Source: Notospermus geniculatus (lineage: Eukaryota; Nemertea; Pilidiophora; Heteronemertea; Lineidae). From it: a DNA stretch of 64,000 nucleotides. Below are positions 41,841-52,292 of this stretch, one piece after another. Every line of letters starts with the position of its first letter. Positions within the stretch are counted from its first letter, which is position 1. The notes under the pieces were generated by a model. It had not been told where the DNA came from. It saw only the letters and a program-made list of their open reading frames with translations, and did no database searches. The stretch covers positions 87,640 to 151,639 of the forward strand of contig NMRB01000748.1 in assembly GCA_002633025.1 (NCBI GenBank), in the 5' to 3' direction. A program made the translations under genes and the position numbers.

Positions 41841-42289
41841 ACAAGGCTTATTACCATCATGCCCGTATCCACATTCTGGACACAATGTTATATCACTGTC
41901 ACTGTCATTGTGATAGAGGTACATGTAACGGTCAAGTTCATCACACTGTGCAAAATGGTCCTCCAATTCCCGGCCACAGTTTGAACACGGAGACATAGGT
42001 GGTAATGGTTCCGGCTGTGAACAAATGTCATCTTCTGATTCAAACTCTTTCATTATGTCTTCAGCATGCTCAGGCATATCATTACCGGTAGAAAAATATA
42101 TTGTGTTCTTTCCAAAAATGGGGCTCCGTCTCTGAAGGTCAAATAACAAATCTGACTCGGACAAACGCGGACTGCTTTTGCCGAGGTTAAAGCTGAACTG
42201 CATGCATAAAACCAGGGCCTCTCATGTTTTAAAAAAACACCCGCGCCACAGCGCGGGCAGTGTCTGAAATAACCTGGGACATCCGCCAT
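41823..42289 (-). CDS. Unrecognised zinc-ribbon-like protein, frameshifted
   Basis: ATG at 42289 has a good context (AACATGGCGG) and reads MADVPGYFRHCPRCGAGVF, with a CPRC pair. Near 42205 the more protein-like reading moves to the next frame. That frame continues with FNLGKSSPRLSESDLLFDLQ, an acidic stretch, PMSPCSNCGRELEDHFAQC, and DITLCPECGYGHDGNKPC before stopping. The three Cys-x2-Cys pairs suggest zinc ribbons. I do not recognise the family. A one-base indel or a very short unseen intron would join the frames. Its 3' end borders the tandem array. Confidence 0.5.
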
Positions 42290-42999
42290 GTTTTAGTGGG
42301 ACTCCAAACATGATAGAGTACCCAAGCATGTAGGTGGCAGCACCTTATTTGCGTCCTGACCATCAACAAGTGGAAGTCACGCTGTATGTACATGTGCATG
42401 TAGGCCTACATACCAGAAGGCCACGTAGGCCATCGGTATGTACAGGCTATACAGGCAGTACACGCCCATCTCATGAAATGGTGGAAGAGCTGTAATAAAA
42501 CAAATATCTGAGAAGCTGGTTGTACGTCTAGGCCTGACAGACTATCATACACTCAAAAATTGGCCTACAGCATTCACAATGGCAGATGTTTCACCTATCG
42601 GGCCCCGCCTATCCATACTAGGCCTCCGGAACATGCACACACTGAGCTAAGGGACAAACAAAAACACGCCAATTTAGGCCTAGCAAATATGTCATGAGAA
42701 CCGAAGCCGAATGAAAAAAGACGTAAAACAGTACGAGGAATGAATGCTCACCTGATACACATCCTGATAGTCAAAAGTAGCCAAAAGCGGAAATTTTGTT
42801 CACAGGTATTCCTCGCACCGAATGTTGACGTGTCATGGCCCTATTGTGGCTTTCTGTGTAACCTCGGTCATATGACCAATACTCGACGATGAATTGACCA
42901 TAGGCCTACATAGGCATTTACACCTTTGCGAAACCTGGGAACGACTATACCCCAATACGCAATAACTTCGCCGAGAAAAAGGGCTCGAATAAACGCAGC
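42290..42999. other. No recognisable gene
   Basis: Region upstream of the zinc-ribbon ORF. It contains AGGCCTA-type words only. No supported ORF or paired repeat. Confidence 0.35.
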
Positions 43000-43078
43000 G
43001 GACCGCTGGTCTAGTGGAAAACGCGCCGGTCTTCCAAGCCAATACTTGGAGGTTCGAATCCGGATCCGTGCTCTTCCT
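43000..43078 (+). mobile_element. tRNA-Gly(TCC)-like sequence, degenerate
   Basis: It contains TGGTCTAGTGG (A box), CTTCCAA (an anticodon loop that would read TCC) and GGTTCGAATCC (B box), with a T-rich end. The acceptor arm pairs at six of seven positions including one G-U wobble, but the T stem and anticodon stem are poor. A SINE head or tRNA pseudogene is more likely than a functional gene. Confidence 0.5.
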
Positions 43079-43118
43079 TTTTTCATTTGAATACTTTTTC
43101 AGCATTTCGCTTTCTGAT

Positions 43119-43717
43119 NNNNNNNNNNNNNNNNNNNNNNNNNNNNNNNNNNNNNNNNNNNNNNNNNNNNNNNNNNNNNNNNNNNNNNNNNNNNNNNNNN
43201 NNNNNNNNNNNNNNNNNNNNNNNNNNNNNNNNNNNNNNNNNNNNNNNNNNNNNNNNNNNNNNNNNNNNNNNNNNNNNNNNNNNNNNNNNNNNNNNNNNNN
43301 NNNNNNNNNNNNNNNNNNNNNNNNNNNNNNNNNNNNNNNNNNNNNNNNNNNNNNNNNNNNNNNNNNNNNNNNNNNNNNNNNNNNNNNNNNNNNNNNNNNN
43401 NNNNNNNNNNNNNNNNNNNNNNNNNNNNNNNNNNNNNNNNNNNNNNNNNNNNNNNNNNNNNNNNNNNNNNNNNNNNNNNNNNNNNNNNNNNNNNNNNNNN
43501 NNNNNNNNNNNNNNNNNNNNNNNNNNNNNNNNNNNNNNNNNNNNNNNNNNNNNNNNNNNNNNNNNNNNNNNNNNNNNNNNNNNNNNNNNNNNNNNNNNNN
43601 NNNNNNNNNNNNNNNNNNNNNNNNNNNNNNNNNNNNNNNNNNNNNNNNNNNNNNNNNNNNNNNNNNNNNNNNNNNNNNNNNNNNNNNNNNNNNNNNNNNN
43701 NNNNNNNNNNNNNNNNN
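43119..43717. other. Assembly gap, 599 N
   Basis: Run of N. Apparent ORFs through it are artefacts. Confidence 1.
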
Positions 43718-44668
43718 ATCAGGGCTTTCATTAATTTCTGATGTCAGGGTGTCATTGACTTCCACCGTTTTTTCCCAATGCGTCAATGACTCCCATCCCT
43801 GGAGGCCAATGCATCACCTGACTCCCTCATTTTGTGGTCAATGCGTATTGCCTTATTCACCATTATATATAGTCTGATCTTTTTTCCTTTTTTGACATGA
43901 CGACTTGTCTGTGTTTGTATCGAAAACTTCAAATAAAACACTGGTTTTCTCTTGCTTGTTGGTACCTTACATCATAAATCAATGAGTCTTCTCGCGAGGG
44001 ACAGGCCGGGGAACAATGTTCACAGATTTAAATAGAGTAAGCTGCCACGCCATACAGAACAGACAGAAAGCCACGTGCTATGATAAAAGTCACGAAAATG
44101 AATGGTGACGTCAGCGGTGTTGCCGCCTGGTGCTGAGTCATTGTGTGATCAGTGTATTGTGTGGAGAGATGAACGCGATCATCAACAGAAAGTCAGGCGG
44201 CTGTGCGCTATCATTTGGCTATAATACTAAGACGGAAACATCTTCCCGCCGCCGGGGTTGGGCGTTTCAGCACAATACGGCCAGGAGCGGGATGCTGATG
44301 CGTATTTCGACGATCATATAATAATTCTAGAGCGTATTTGACTTCTTTGAAGTGCAAGGCAATGCGTATTTGACGAACACTGCTATTCCTTTCGTGCGTA
44401 AATTGAGATTTCAGTGCGTAAAATACGTCCATACGCACGCTATTGAAAGCCCTGCAAGAAGAGTTATTGACAAGGAGAATAGCAAAAGCAAGAATCCATT
44501 TTGAAAGATTCAATGATAGGCTAAAAAGTTCAGGCTTGTTGGAAGGACCATCCCATTATCAATTGCTCCCCTTGCAAATGAAGCAGTCTTTGTGACATGC
44601 TGTCTTGTGAATTTTCAAGCAGTTTTGGTAAAGTGAGTGCCATGGTGAGCATTGTACACGACATGAAG
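43718..44668. other. No recognisable gene
   Basis: It holds diverged direct repeats of the words GCGTATTTGAC and ATGCGT near 44330-44440. No ORF with a known domain. Confidence 0.35.
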
Positions 44669-44905
44669 TAGGGCTCGAAAAGTTCAGTTGTTCAAAGGTA
44701 GCCTTTTGGCTAAATGTCTACAAACTTTCATGCCGATGGAGAAATAGATGTACATGTACATGTATGTACATGTACAGCGATTAAAACGGTGAAAATCAAG
44801 GAATTTATGTTATGTAACCAAATGGCAAAGTTGACATCCTACATGTTTTGCCATGGGAAAATTCTATAGCCAATGACGATGAAAACAGCTACTTTTCGAG
44901 CCCTG
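44669..44905. mobile_element. hAT-like MITE, AGGGCTCGAAAAG ends
   Basis: TAGGGCTCGAAAAGTTCAG at the left is inverted as CTACTTTTCGAGCCCTG at the right. NAGGGCTCGAAA is a widespread hAT end. No 8 bp duplication is seen. The interior holds an ACATGTAC palindromic cluster. Confidence 0.55.
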
Positions 44906-45099
44906 CTGAGTGAGTCACAATGTTGGATGATCACGATGATAGTGCATGTAACACAGATGTGACCCTCCACCAGCAAACCAGCCACATGTCGTTCAGAAGG
45001 TGAGCCGCGATGAACTAAGATGACACCAGGCTAAGAGGAAGAAATAGATTATTTCAGATTTCATAACAGACCAACAACGTTGGAAGTGACCAACATTTA

Positions 45100-45244
45100 G
45101 GCCCGGTTGCACCAGTCATACATGAGGTCGACTTTGTTCACAAGCGAACCTCGAAGTCGTTCTCAACCACAAATTGTAATTGCAAATCATATTACTTAGT
45201 TGAGGTCAACCTCAAACTTTGAGCGTAGCTGATGCAACCCGGCC
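45100..45244. mobile_element. 145 bp MITE, GGCCCGGTTGCACCAG ends
   Basis: GGCCCGGTTGCACCAG is inverted as CTGATGCAACCCGGCC. The flanking TTA and TTG are at best a 3 bp target site, which would suit PIF/Harbinger. The element is non-coding. Confidence 0.6.
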
Positions 45245-45625
45245 TTGGTCTCAACCTGCCAAGTTAAGAGCGACATGCGACTGGTTTGTGGTGGTGGAGG
45301 GCAACAGATGAGATTGTAAGCGAGAAACAATACGTAGGCCCAACATGTACACATATGTACATGAAACCATGGAACATGATACATGTATGTAAGAAATGAA
45401 AATGAATGTAACATGACCTGTTACACGTATACGCACATATGATGAAACATGCAATTTTAAGCTGATGATACATGTAATAAATAAATGAATTTGATGTAAA
45501 AACTTGTTTTTTCCAATGCATTCATGTCAACACTACTGTACATGCACAAGCAGTACTGCATATCAGCTTGCTAAGATTCACCAATCCCCTGGCCATGCGT
45601 GTGAATACTTACAAGATGAATGGTT

Positions 45626-47200
45626 TCAGTCCTCGAGGTAGCCGCATTGCAAACATCTCTGGGGCGAGCACCCTATGCCACAGTTCAACAGCATCTCTAA
45701 CCATCGTACAAATGAAGGAATCATCCCTGTATATCCGTTCAATGTTTGAATTGCCGTTTGGAGAGTACAGCATGAAGTCACACCACTGCGTTCGAGAATT
45801 GCCATCTGGAAATGTACCTGGTAGTAATATTCATGTGACTTCCTCAGCTTCAAATTCCCATCACTGTCCAACTGAAAGCAAGCAGAGTTTATCCTTGACT
45901 TCGCCACATCCCCCTTTTCAACAGCCAATTTCAAATCCTGAGGTGACATTTTCTGAAATAACTTCAGAGTCTTTATCTCTATCAGGCCATCAGAAGGAGT
46001 AGCAGAAGGATCAAAGACAAGGCCATCTGGGCTGCAGCCAAGCTCTGGCAATGTGCGGTTCACCCAGAAGCCAGTATCATCTACCACATAGCCAGGAATC
46101 TCAGCTTCCTTCTTTAACTTGTACTCTTTCCTGGCCCCAGGTTCCTGATGAAGACCAAGCTTCATCGAATATGTGCTCACAAAGTCTGTGTTCCAAAGCT
46201 TGCGTTCAACCAATCCTGAACAGTTTGGTCTTTCCACCTTTGGATTATTCCTACTCTCGCGAATTTTTTTGCCAAGTGATGCAGCATGAGTTTTTGCACT
46301 GGATGCAGTGATCCTGAAGAATCGCTCGTTCTTCCAAACGCTCGAATCACTCTGGCCGAGTGTCCCAGGCACTAAACTGACTTTATCCGGGAAACGCTGG
46401 AGATTATTCAGCAAGTTGTCAACTGACTCCTTCAGAATGTCCCTTCTCGTGGATTCAAGTTCATAATCCTTGTACTCAATGTTCAGTAGTGTCTCCCACA
46501 TACTTGGAACCACTGTTTTCCCATCTGATTCATTTGCACTACAGCGGTGATTATCCCTGACAAATTGGTTGATTTGACTGGAAGTAATGTTTCTGAGTGC
46601 AACTGGTCGTGGGTCAAATTGAACGACTGGATATGGTTTAATGTTTTTGTATGTAGCTTTATGTACTTCCTTCGGGGCCTTCCTTGACTTTGCCCCCCGA
46701 TTCCACTCGCATGGTTTGCTGGTGCATGCAAGAGGATCTGACCCATTCTCCTCCACATGTTTGCAAAGTAGCAGCAAAACTGCTGCAACATGGCTGCATC
46801 TTCCAAGTGAAGATGCTTTACACTCACATCTACTGTCCATTACATAACCACTTGCACCTGAAATACACACGTGGACTTTGTATGCTGCATCAGGCCTCAA
46901 AGATGGAATAACCCCACCCTTCACGAAGTAAAAGTTGTTCGCTTCATTGTCCATCAAATCAACAACATTTCCTGAATCAAGATACTGCTTTCCTTTCTGC
47001 AGCGGCTTGGCGGTCATGTGTGACAGGTCTGTCATGTTGTCTGCTTCATCCTCCTCACCATTCCCAACATTTTCAAATTCGATGGACTCCAACAGGAAGT
47101 GATATACGTGCCCATAGTTAAAGTTTTTCGGAATTGTCCGTGAGGGAAACGAGCCCCACTTATTTATCGGTGGAAGTGGCACTGAAGTCTTTCGTAGCAA
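45626..47200 (-). CDS. SWIM zinc finger plus YqaJ-type nuclease protein
   Basis: The reading frame has about 524 codons. The SWIM finger is near residues 125-137 (CECKASSLGRCSHV, CxCxnCxH). The YqaJ/lambda-exonuclease-like PD-(D/E)XK domain runs from about residue 293. It begins FFRITASSAKTHA; the nuclease residues are in GCSPDGLVF (D392) and GLIEIKT (E408, K410), and HEYYYQVHFQMAIL follows. After that point (about 45788-45797) the frame shifts by one: a parallel frame continues with the conserved-looking WCDFMLYSPNGNS, so a one-base loss is likely. The upstream boundary is open (the frame starts at a TTG), so a 5' exon is missing. Such proteins form large families in marine invertebrates; their cellular role is not established. 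A second relative lies at 56437-59342. Confidence 0.85.
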   Translation of the reverse strand: MLRKTSVPLPPINKWGSFPSRTIPKNFNYGHVYHFLLESIEFENVGNGEEDEADNMTDLSHMTAKPLQKGKQYLDSGNVVDLMDNEANNFYFVKGGVIPSLRPDAAYKVHVCISGASGYVMDSRCECKASSLGRCSHVAAVLLLLCKHVEENGSDPLACTSKPCEWNRGAKSRKAPKEVHKATYKNIKPYPVVQFDPRPVALRNITSSQINQFVRDNHRCSANESDGKTVVPSMWETLLNIEYKDYELESTRRDILKESVDNLLNNLQRFPDKVSLVPGTLGQSDSSVWKNERFFRITASSAKTHAASLGKKIRESRNNPKVERPNCSGLVERKLWNTDFVSTYSMKLGLHQEPGARKEYKLKKEAEIPGYVVDDTGFWVNRTLPELGCSPDGLVFDPSATPSDGLIEIKTLKLFQKMSPQDLKLAVEKGDVAKSRINSACFQLDSDGNLKLRKSHEYYYQVHFQMAILERSGVTSCCTLQTAIQTLNGYTGMIPSFVRWLEMLLNCGIGCSPQRCLQCGYLED

Positions 47201-47677
47201 GGCAGGGCCAGGGGATGGTGTTTGATTTTATTTTCTCTGAACGTGTTCAGCTACTTTACTTGAATGCCACTTACCACTATCTACAGTGATGACCAGCAAT
47301 TTATGATTGCCACCTGCCACAAAATTCTTCACCCTGCAAAAAAATGCACATGTTCAATTTTACTTTGTCAATCAGCCCTTCTTTCGTATCTTTGACTAAT
47401 GGGCCAAAAAAGGTCTAGGACCAGATGTGACGAAAAAGGGTCCACGGCACAATCTGCATGAATGTCGAAATGGCCAAGAATGGCCTGTGCCCTGGGTGGC
47501 CCACCAAATTCTTCTTTAGGCTTAGGGGAGGCCCTATAGGGCTACCGGTAGGCCTAGGCCTAGGGCCTAGCCTACCGGTATCTGAATTTCACAAATCGAA
47601 ATAAAATAGGCTGAGCCTAGGCCGAGGCCCTACATATATGCAGGCCGCCTAGGCCTAGCCAAGCCTCGCCTATGTGG
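47201..47677. other. Upstream region of the SWIM/YqaJ gene
   Basis: The frame remains open for about 20 bases before 47200 on the minus strand. Candidate acceptor AGs lie at about 47235, but none is strong. Around 47530-47660 is a run of CTAGGCCTAGG-type words. No other feature. Confidence 0.35.
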
Positions 47678-47990
47678 AGCCCGGTGGTGTAGTGGTTCGG
47701 GTCTCCGACTAGCGGTCAGAGGATCCCGGGTTCGAATCCCACTGGGCGTGAGACTTTGGGCAAGTCTCTTTACCTCACTGGCCTCTCTCCACCCAGGTGT
47801 ACAAATGGGTACCGGTCGGAAATGCTCAATTGTAGCGCTGAATGAGCAGCTCATCTGAGTTCTACTGAAAGGTTTCAGCACAGACTGGGGTTAAAGTGTA
47901 AAGTCGGATGAGAACCTCTACCGTAGTTGATATCAGACTATAAACCCAAACTTTAACTTTAACTTTAACTATGTAGTATGACATGTATGA
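47678..47990 (+). mobile_element. CORE-SINE with tRNA head and TTTAAC tail
   Basis: The tRNA-like head GAGCCCGGTGGTGTAGTGG has the B box GGGTTCGAATCCC. It is followed by TTTGGGCAAGTCTCTTTACC and CCCAGGTGTACAAATGGGTA, the MIR-like core also seen at 27310. It ends in (CTTTAA)n. CTATGTG before and CTATGTA after are a plausible 6-7 bp target duplication. Confidence 0.85.
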
Positions 47991-48138
47991 TGTACACTAC
48001 TAGCTATGCATTGCATGTTATGTACATACATGTATGATGATATATGGACATGATTAGGCCTATGCAGTCGGTGAGTAGTATACCCACCCGGGTACCGCAC
48101 TTTTCAAATGATGACGTAACCTTGTAACCTTGAGATGA

Positions 48139-48154
48139 TTACGTAATTACGTAA
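48139..48154. promoter_or_regulatory. Two abutting TTACGTAA sites in a 24 bp palindrome
   Basis: TTACGTAA at 48139-48146 is followed directly by TTACGTAA at 48147-48154. The whole of 48135-48158 is a perfect palindrome. TTACGTAA is the consensus of PAR-bZIP/NFIL3 factors. It lies between the divergent SWIM/YqaJ and RecQ-like genes. Binding is inferred. Confidence 0.5.
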
Positions 48155-48543
48155 TCATTGCTTGGTGATATAGTTTGTTTGTTGATAGGTGTGATAAACG
48201 GTTGTTTGTTGCTAGGGGTGATAAACAGTACTTTGTGGCTAGGTAAGGTTCATTGCGTGCAGCATGAGTTGTGTTTTTTACGCAAGATGATAACCCTATC
48301 ATTTTAACAATGACAAAATGAACTTGCTTACAAAATGCGTACACTTTTTCTGATGGCTTGATATGGTCCCAATATGTTGTAAACACGTCCAGAATTTTCA
48401 CAATGCAAATTTGTTGCTGTTGCGACGTCTACCAATGACTACACAGTTTAGCGTTGCCCTGTATGCTTTATCCACACTCCTTCGCAGAGGTCAGTGCTCC
48501 ACTACGTTACGCTATACTGACTCTGCCAACATACGGCCGAACT

Positions 48544-48602
48544 ACTTCCAGATCCTCCGCGAGTGATGACGTCACATTCAACATGGCGGCGCCCACGATT
48601 GG
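48544..48602 (+). promoter_or_regulatory. TATA-less promoter of the RecQ-like gene
   Basis: Within 60 bases lie ACTTCC (ETS, 48544), TGACGTCA (CRE, 48567-48574), ACATGGCGGC (YY1-like, 48581-48590) and ATTGG (inverted CCAAT, 48598-48602). They end about 160 bases upstream of the chosen ATG. This cluster is typical of animal housekeeping promoters. Activity is inferred. Confidence 0.6.
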
Positions 48603-48764
48603 GAGGAAAACATTAATTTGATGTTAGGAATTTTGCGCACTACTTTGCGCAAAGTTTCGAGCAAATGCCGTGAGCCGTCTTGGCGCTCGACCAATCAGAG
48701 GCCAGATACTCGGCACATGATCTCCGTGTTTGTAAACATTGACACGTGCTACTGTTTTGACAGC

Positions 48765-49315
48765 ATGGATCCGATTTTGGAGAGATGTGTGAAAAGATAC
48801 GATGAACAGTTGATTTTAAGACCAAAACAGCTTGAATGTTTGAACTTTCTGGCCAAAGAAAATAAGGATTTAATTGTCAATTTACCTGTTGGCTATGGTA
48901 AAAGCCTTGTTTACCACTTGCTCCCTACGTTACTTGGAGAAAAGAACCAGGTGAAAAGACCATCAGTTTTGGTGATTTCCCCTCTGAACATAATTCAGGA
49001 GGACCAGTTGCATGCCCTTAGGGAACACAATATACCTGCTTGCAAATTGGAAATCAAAGGGAAGGTTATTACTGACTCATTCGAAACTGAGGAGGAGGAA
49101 AACCGGGACGAAGATGAGGAGGAGGACACAACTTCTTACCATTTCCATTCGTCTTCCTCAATATCAGACATTGAGAACGGAAAATTCCAGATCATCATGT
49201 GCCACCCAGAGGCAGTGCTGAACTGTGATGAAGGGCAAATGCTTTTGAATAGCAAGTCACTCCAGGAACATATTGTGGCAGTTGTGGTGGACGAGTGCCA
49301 TATTATTGAAGAATG
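48765..49315 (+). CDS. RecQ-like helicase, first coding exon
   Basis: This is the N-terminal part of an SF2 DNA helicase. I start at ATG 48765 (context ACAGCATGG) rather than the earlier ATG, because MDPILERCVKRYDEQLILRP begins the conserved part. Motif Q/0 is LRPKQLECLNF, motif I (Walker A) NLPVGYGKSLVYHLLP, motif Ia VLVISPLNIIQEDQ, and motif II VVVDECHIIEEW (DECH box). An acidic insert (EEEENRDEDEEEDTT) separates Ia from II, unlike bacterial RecQ. The exon ends in the split Trp codon with donor GTGAGT at 49316. Only the first RecA lobe is visible; motifs IV-VI were not found downstream. Confidence 0.85.
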
Positions 49316-49747
49316 GTGAGTTCTGACCAATAGTCATCCCTAGATGTTGTTTGGTTGCTGCAACACAACATGCCTTTGGCTTTGACTCAAGAAATTTTTG
49401 TAGAAAGAAATTTTTGTACAAAGATTTCTACAAATTTCTTTAACCAGGAACATAATTATACTACCACCAACCTACCCTGACTGAAGAGCATGGGCCATGG
49501 TGTTACAGCAAGCAAACAATACACACAAGTAACAGCACTGAAACAACAACAAATTAAAAATGTGATAATGTAATGTATTGGACCTCTACAAAATAAAGCT
49601 TTTAACAGTTCAATGTTCTACTCTAATGCATAATAATAATCATAATCACATCAGAAGCAAAGGATATATAATAGGCTGCTACTTCTTTATTTCTAATCCA
49701 ATTTCAATACTTGCACAATTGTCACAATATATTTTTTATCAATCCAG

Positions 49748-49827
49748 GGGAAGACAGTTCCGAACAGCCTTTTCAAAACTTCATAACCTGGCAGCCTTTT
49801 TTCCAAATGTGCCCATTGTTGCACTAA
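49748..49827 (+). CDS. RecQ-like helicase, second coding exon
   Basis: After acceptor CCAG (ending 49747) the frame continues exactly in phase: GRQFRTAFSKLHNLAAFFP, then NVPIVALST. This is the segment leading to helicase motif III (ALTAT-like, here ALST). A weak donor GTACAT may follow at 49828. Reading on gives a stop with non-conserved sequence. The gene is either incomplete here or a truncated copy. Confidence 0.75.
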
Positions 49828-50798
49828 GTACATATGAATGCTCAGTGAGCAACAGAGGCTCATCTGGGGGTCCTTGGGGAATTGGAGCAGGCACATCATC
49901 ACTGCTGGCACCAACTGGATCAGATTCAGAATAAGGTCCCAGCTGCAAGTCCAACTTGCGAGAAACAACACGACGGGAGCGTCTTGATTCATGAGGAATT
50001 GCAGGGGTGACTTCTGGCGGGCAAACAGGCCTAGCATATCCAGGAACTGGACCGACTGGTTTTAAAGGGGATGGCGACATGACAGCCTGGCGCTTGGTCC
50101 TTGCCAGAATCGTCGTGTACCTAAAACCATAGCCTAGTTCTTCAGTGCAGCCACGTCCGGTACACAATGAAGAAATCGATCGTTCCTGACTCAACCGTCG
50201 TGTCTTCAAACTCGCATTACATCAGTCCGTTCACGAAGGTCGTGTACATGTAGGCCTAGGCTACCCAGTAGGCCTACGATGTTTCATCACTGCGTAGGCC
50301 TACACGCCCGTCGAGTGCGCAGTGTCAATTTTCCTCACTTCGTACACGACCGTCGGGTAAATATCACCGGCCTAAAAAATACATGTAACTGTAATTACTT
50401 GAAAGAAATAAGTCGCCTAGAAGATAAATATATAATCGTAAATCTTGGAATATTATCAGTTCTTTACTTTAATTCGCAGACGGTCTTACCTGGCGCCATT
50501 TCAACACTCTCAAGAGCATATATACCAAGGCAACAAAACCGGCGGCATCGGGGAGCGCCCGCAAGGCCTACTCAAACAGGGATTCGGCAATCATAGAAGC
50601 TTTCAGATTTTATGGGCCCCATATGAGGCAGCGAACTTGGTAGGTGCAACCATAGACATATTTAATATCACAGACAAGTCAATTCTACATGCCCCTCGCG
50701 TATTATTTTCCTGACTGAGAAGAAGTCAAATTCCCTGGCGCCAGAAAAAAGAAACGTACAGTAGGCCTACTTGAACATATGCTCTTATAATTATAGAA
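49828..50798. other. No supported exon
   Basis: A minus-strand ORF (49781-50209) is proline-rich with HESRRSRRVVSRKLDLQLG. It vaguely recalls LTR-element pol tails but overlaps the helicase exon and lacks a proper ATG. I could not find helicase motifs IV-VI on the plus strand. Confidence 0.35.
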
Positions 50799-50942
50799 AC
50801 CAAAGCCGAAGCCGATGGGGAATGAAAAACCATCACACACACCAAGCCAGGTGGACAAAGTCTCTGAAGAGGGGGGTGTCCTGGGAAGTGATGATGATGA
50901 ATCGCTGACTGATGGCGTTTCAGGCAATTATAAAGGGAATGT
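50799..50942 (+). CDS. Candidate 5' exon of the glutamine-rich spliced gene
   Basis: After an AG at 50797-50798 a frame reads KPKPKPMGNEKPSHTPSQ, then KVSEEGGVLGSDDDESL, with an ATG at 50816. A strong donor GTAAGT follows at 50943. Its phase does not join cleanly to the next exon, so its membership is tentative or an exon is missing. Confidence 0.45.
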
Positions 50943-51047
50943 GTAAGTACTGTGATGTCTCCATGCACATCCAGGACAATTCATTGTGAATTCCTGGTAA
51001 AAATAGAGTATCTACATATAAATTAAAGTTGCTATAAGATATTACAG

Positions 51048-51158
51048 GAGGCGGCGATGGGGGCGCTTGTTGTAGTCCACAGGGAGAGTATATCATAGAC
51101 AAGGCAAAGGACGCTAAGAATGCTGTCTCAAAGTGTGATGATGGGAAGAAGATAAAAG
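51048..51158 (+). CDS. Internal exon of the glutamine-rich spliced gene
   Basis: It is bounded by acceptor TTACAG and a donor GTGATG. The frame reads GGDGGACCSPQGEYIIDKAK, then NAVSKCDDGKKIK. It joins in phase to the next exon through a split Gly codon (G/GA). Lysine-rich; no known domain. Confidence 0.6.
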
Positions 51159-51295
51159 GTGATGATTCAGTTGCTGTAATAATTTGAATAAGTAATATTG
51201 GAAACCTTTAACTTTATTCCAGGTACCGGTATATACCGGTAATAATTTTATAATGAATGTTAGCATAAGGAAAATGAGAGGTACCTTTGATTACA

Positions 51296-51346
51296 TGCAG
51301 AAAATCCATAAAACTACATACTATGTAGTTTTATGGATTTTCTGCA
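51296..51346. repeat. 51 bp near-perfect hairpin, 25 bp perfect arms
   Basis: TGCAGAAAATCCATAAAACT... is followed, with a single unpaired base, by its exact inverse. It lies in an intron. It could extrude as a cruciform or be the head of the neighbouring MITE. Confidence 0.9.
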
Positions 51347-51350
51347 GCAT

Positions 51351-51505
51351 TAGGGAAGTTTCGAAATCAAACGATAAACGTAAACGTTAACGACAACGTT
51401 CTTTTTGTACCGAAAATGCAATATAAAATCTGGTTAATGTGTACTATGAAAATAACGTTGTCGTTAACGTTTACGTTTATCGTTTGATTTCGAAACCTCC
51501 CTAAT
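51351..51505. mobile_element. 155 bp MITE with about 50 bp inverted arms
   Basis: TTAGGGAAGTTTCGAAATCA ... GTAAACGTTAACGACAACGT is inverted at the right end. Arms are almost identical. The element lies in an intron of the glutamine-rich gene. Confidence 0.85.
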
Positions 51506-51613
51506 ATTCATTACTGATCCGAACTTCTAACTGCCAATGGAAAATGGAAAACCGAACACTATTTGTATACGTTGACATATTCTAGGAATGATAATGTGAT
51601 CTTATGAATACAG

Positions 51614-51747
51614 GAGCAAAGAGGAATCTGTTCATTGACGAGGAGGCCCAGAGCACCAAGAAACCAAAGTCTGATTGTGGCACTGCCGCGGTTGGTGATG
51701 ACCCCATAGGCCTTGAGTTGAAACAAGCCGTGGACAGAGCTGTGAAG
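51614..51747 (+). CDS. Internal exon of the glutamine-rich spliced gene
   Basis: It has acceptor ATACAG and a perfect donor GTGAGT at 51748. It reads AKRNLFIDEEAQSTKKPKSD, then DDPIGLELKQAVDRAVK. It contains a basic nuclear-localisation-like patch. It joins the last exon in phase 0. Confidence 0.7.
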
Positions 51748-52292
51748 GTGAGTGGGTTTTGACGATGTAGAGTGTTCAGTTAAGGCCGAAATTTTTCAAA
51801 CCCCATGAAAAATAAGGGAAAAATGTTTAGAAAATACACATCAGCTGAATTGGCACGTCTTAGGCTTCATTGAATGACATTTAATCGGAATGGACAGAGA
51901 TTTAAAATGGTCAAAATATCAGAGTATTCACCATTTCAAAATATCATCAAAAAACTAACTTTCTAAAATGTCAAATATTTCAAAATCTAGCTTGTTCATG
52001 ATATTTTGAAATTGTGATATCTTCATGATACATGAACATGTATTTTCACAATATTTTTCAATCTCTGTACATTTCGACTGAAAATCATTAAATGAAGCCA
52101 CAGACGTGCAGTGCAACTGGTATTTTCTAAAGACTTTTCCTGTAAGTTTTCATGGGGTATGAATAAATTCTGGCTTAACTGCACATAGGTGGTGTTGATC
52201 ACAGCAGCAACTTGTCTTCTTGGTGAGATCAGGAGGACCTGTAAAATATTTCAAACATGCAATGTCTTACAATGACATTAATACTAGTAGTA

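Noticed and set aside
43000-43078. Functional tRNA-Gly(TCC)
   Set aside because: Anticodon loop and B box look right, but the T stem and anticodon stem do not pair; kept only as tRNA-like.
42833-43877. Several long ORFs across the second N gap
   Set aside because: They consist mainly of undetermined residues; flanking peptides have no domain.
49781-50209. Minus-strand proline-rich ORF as a gene
   Set aside because: It starts at a TTG, overlaps the helicase exon, and has no recognisable domain.
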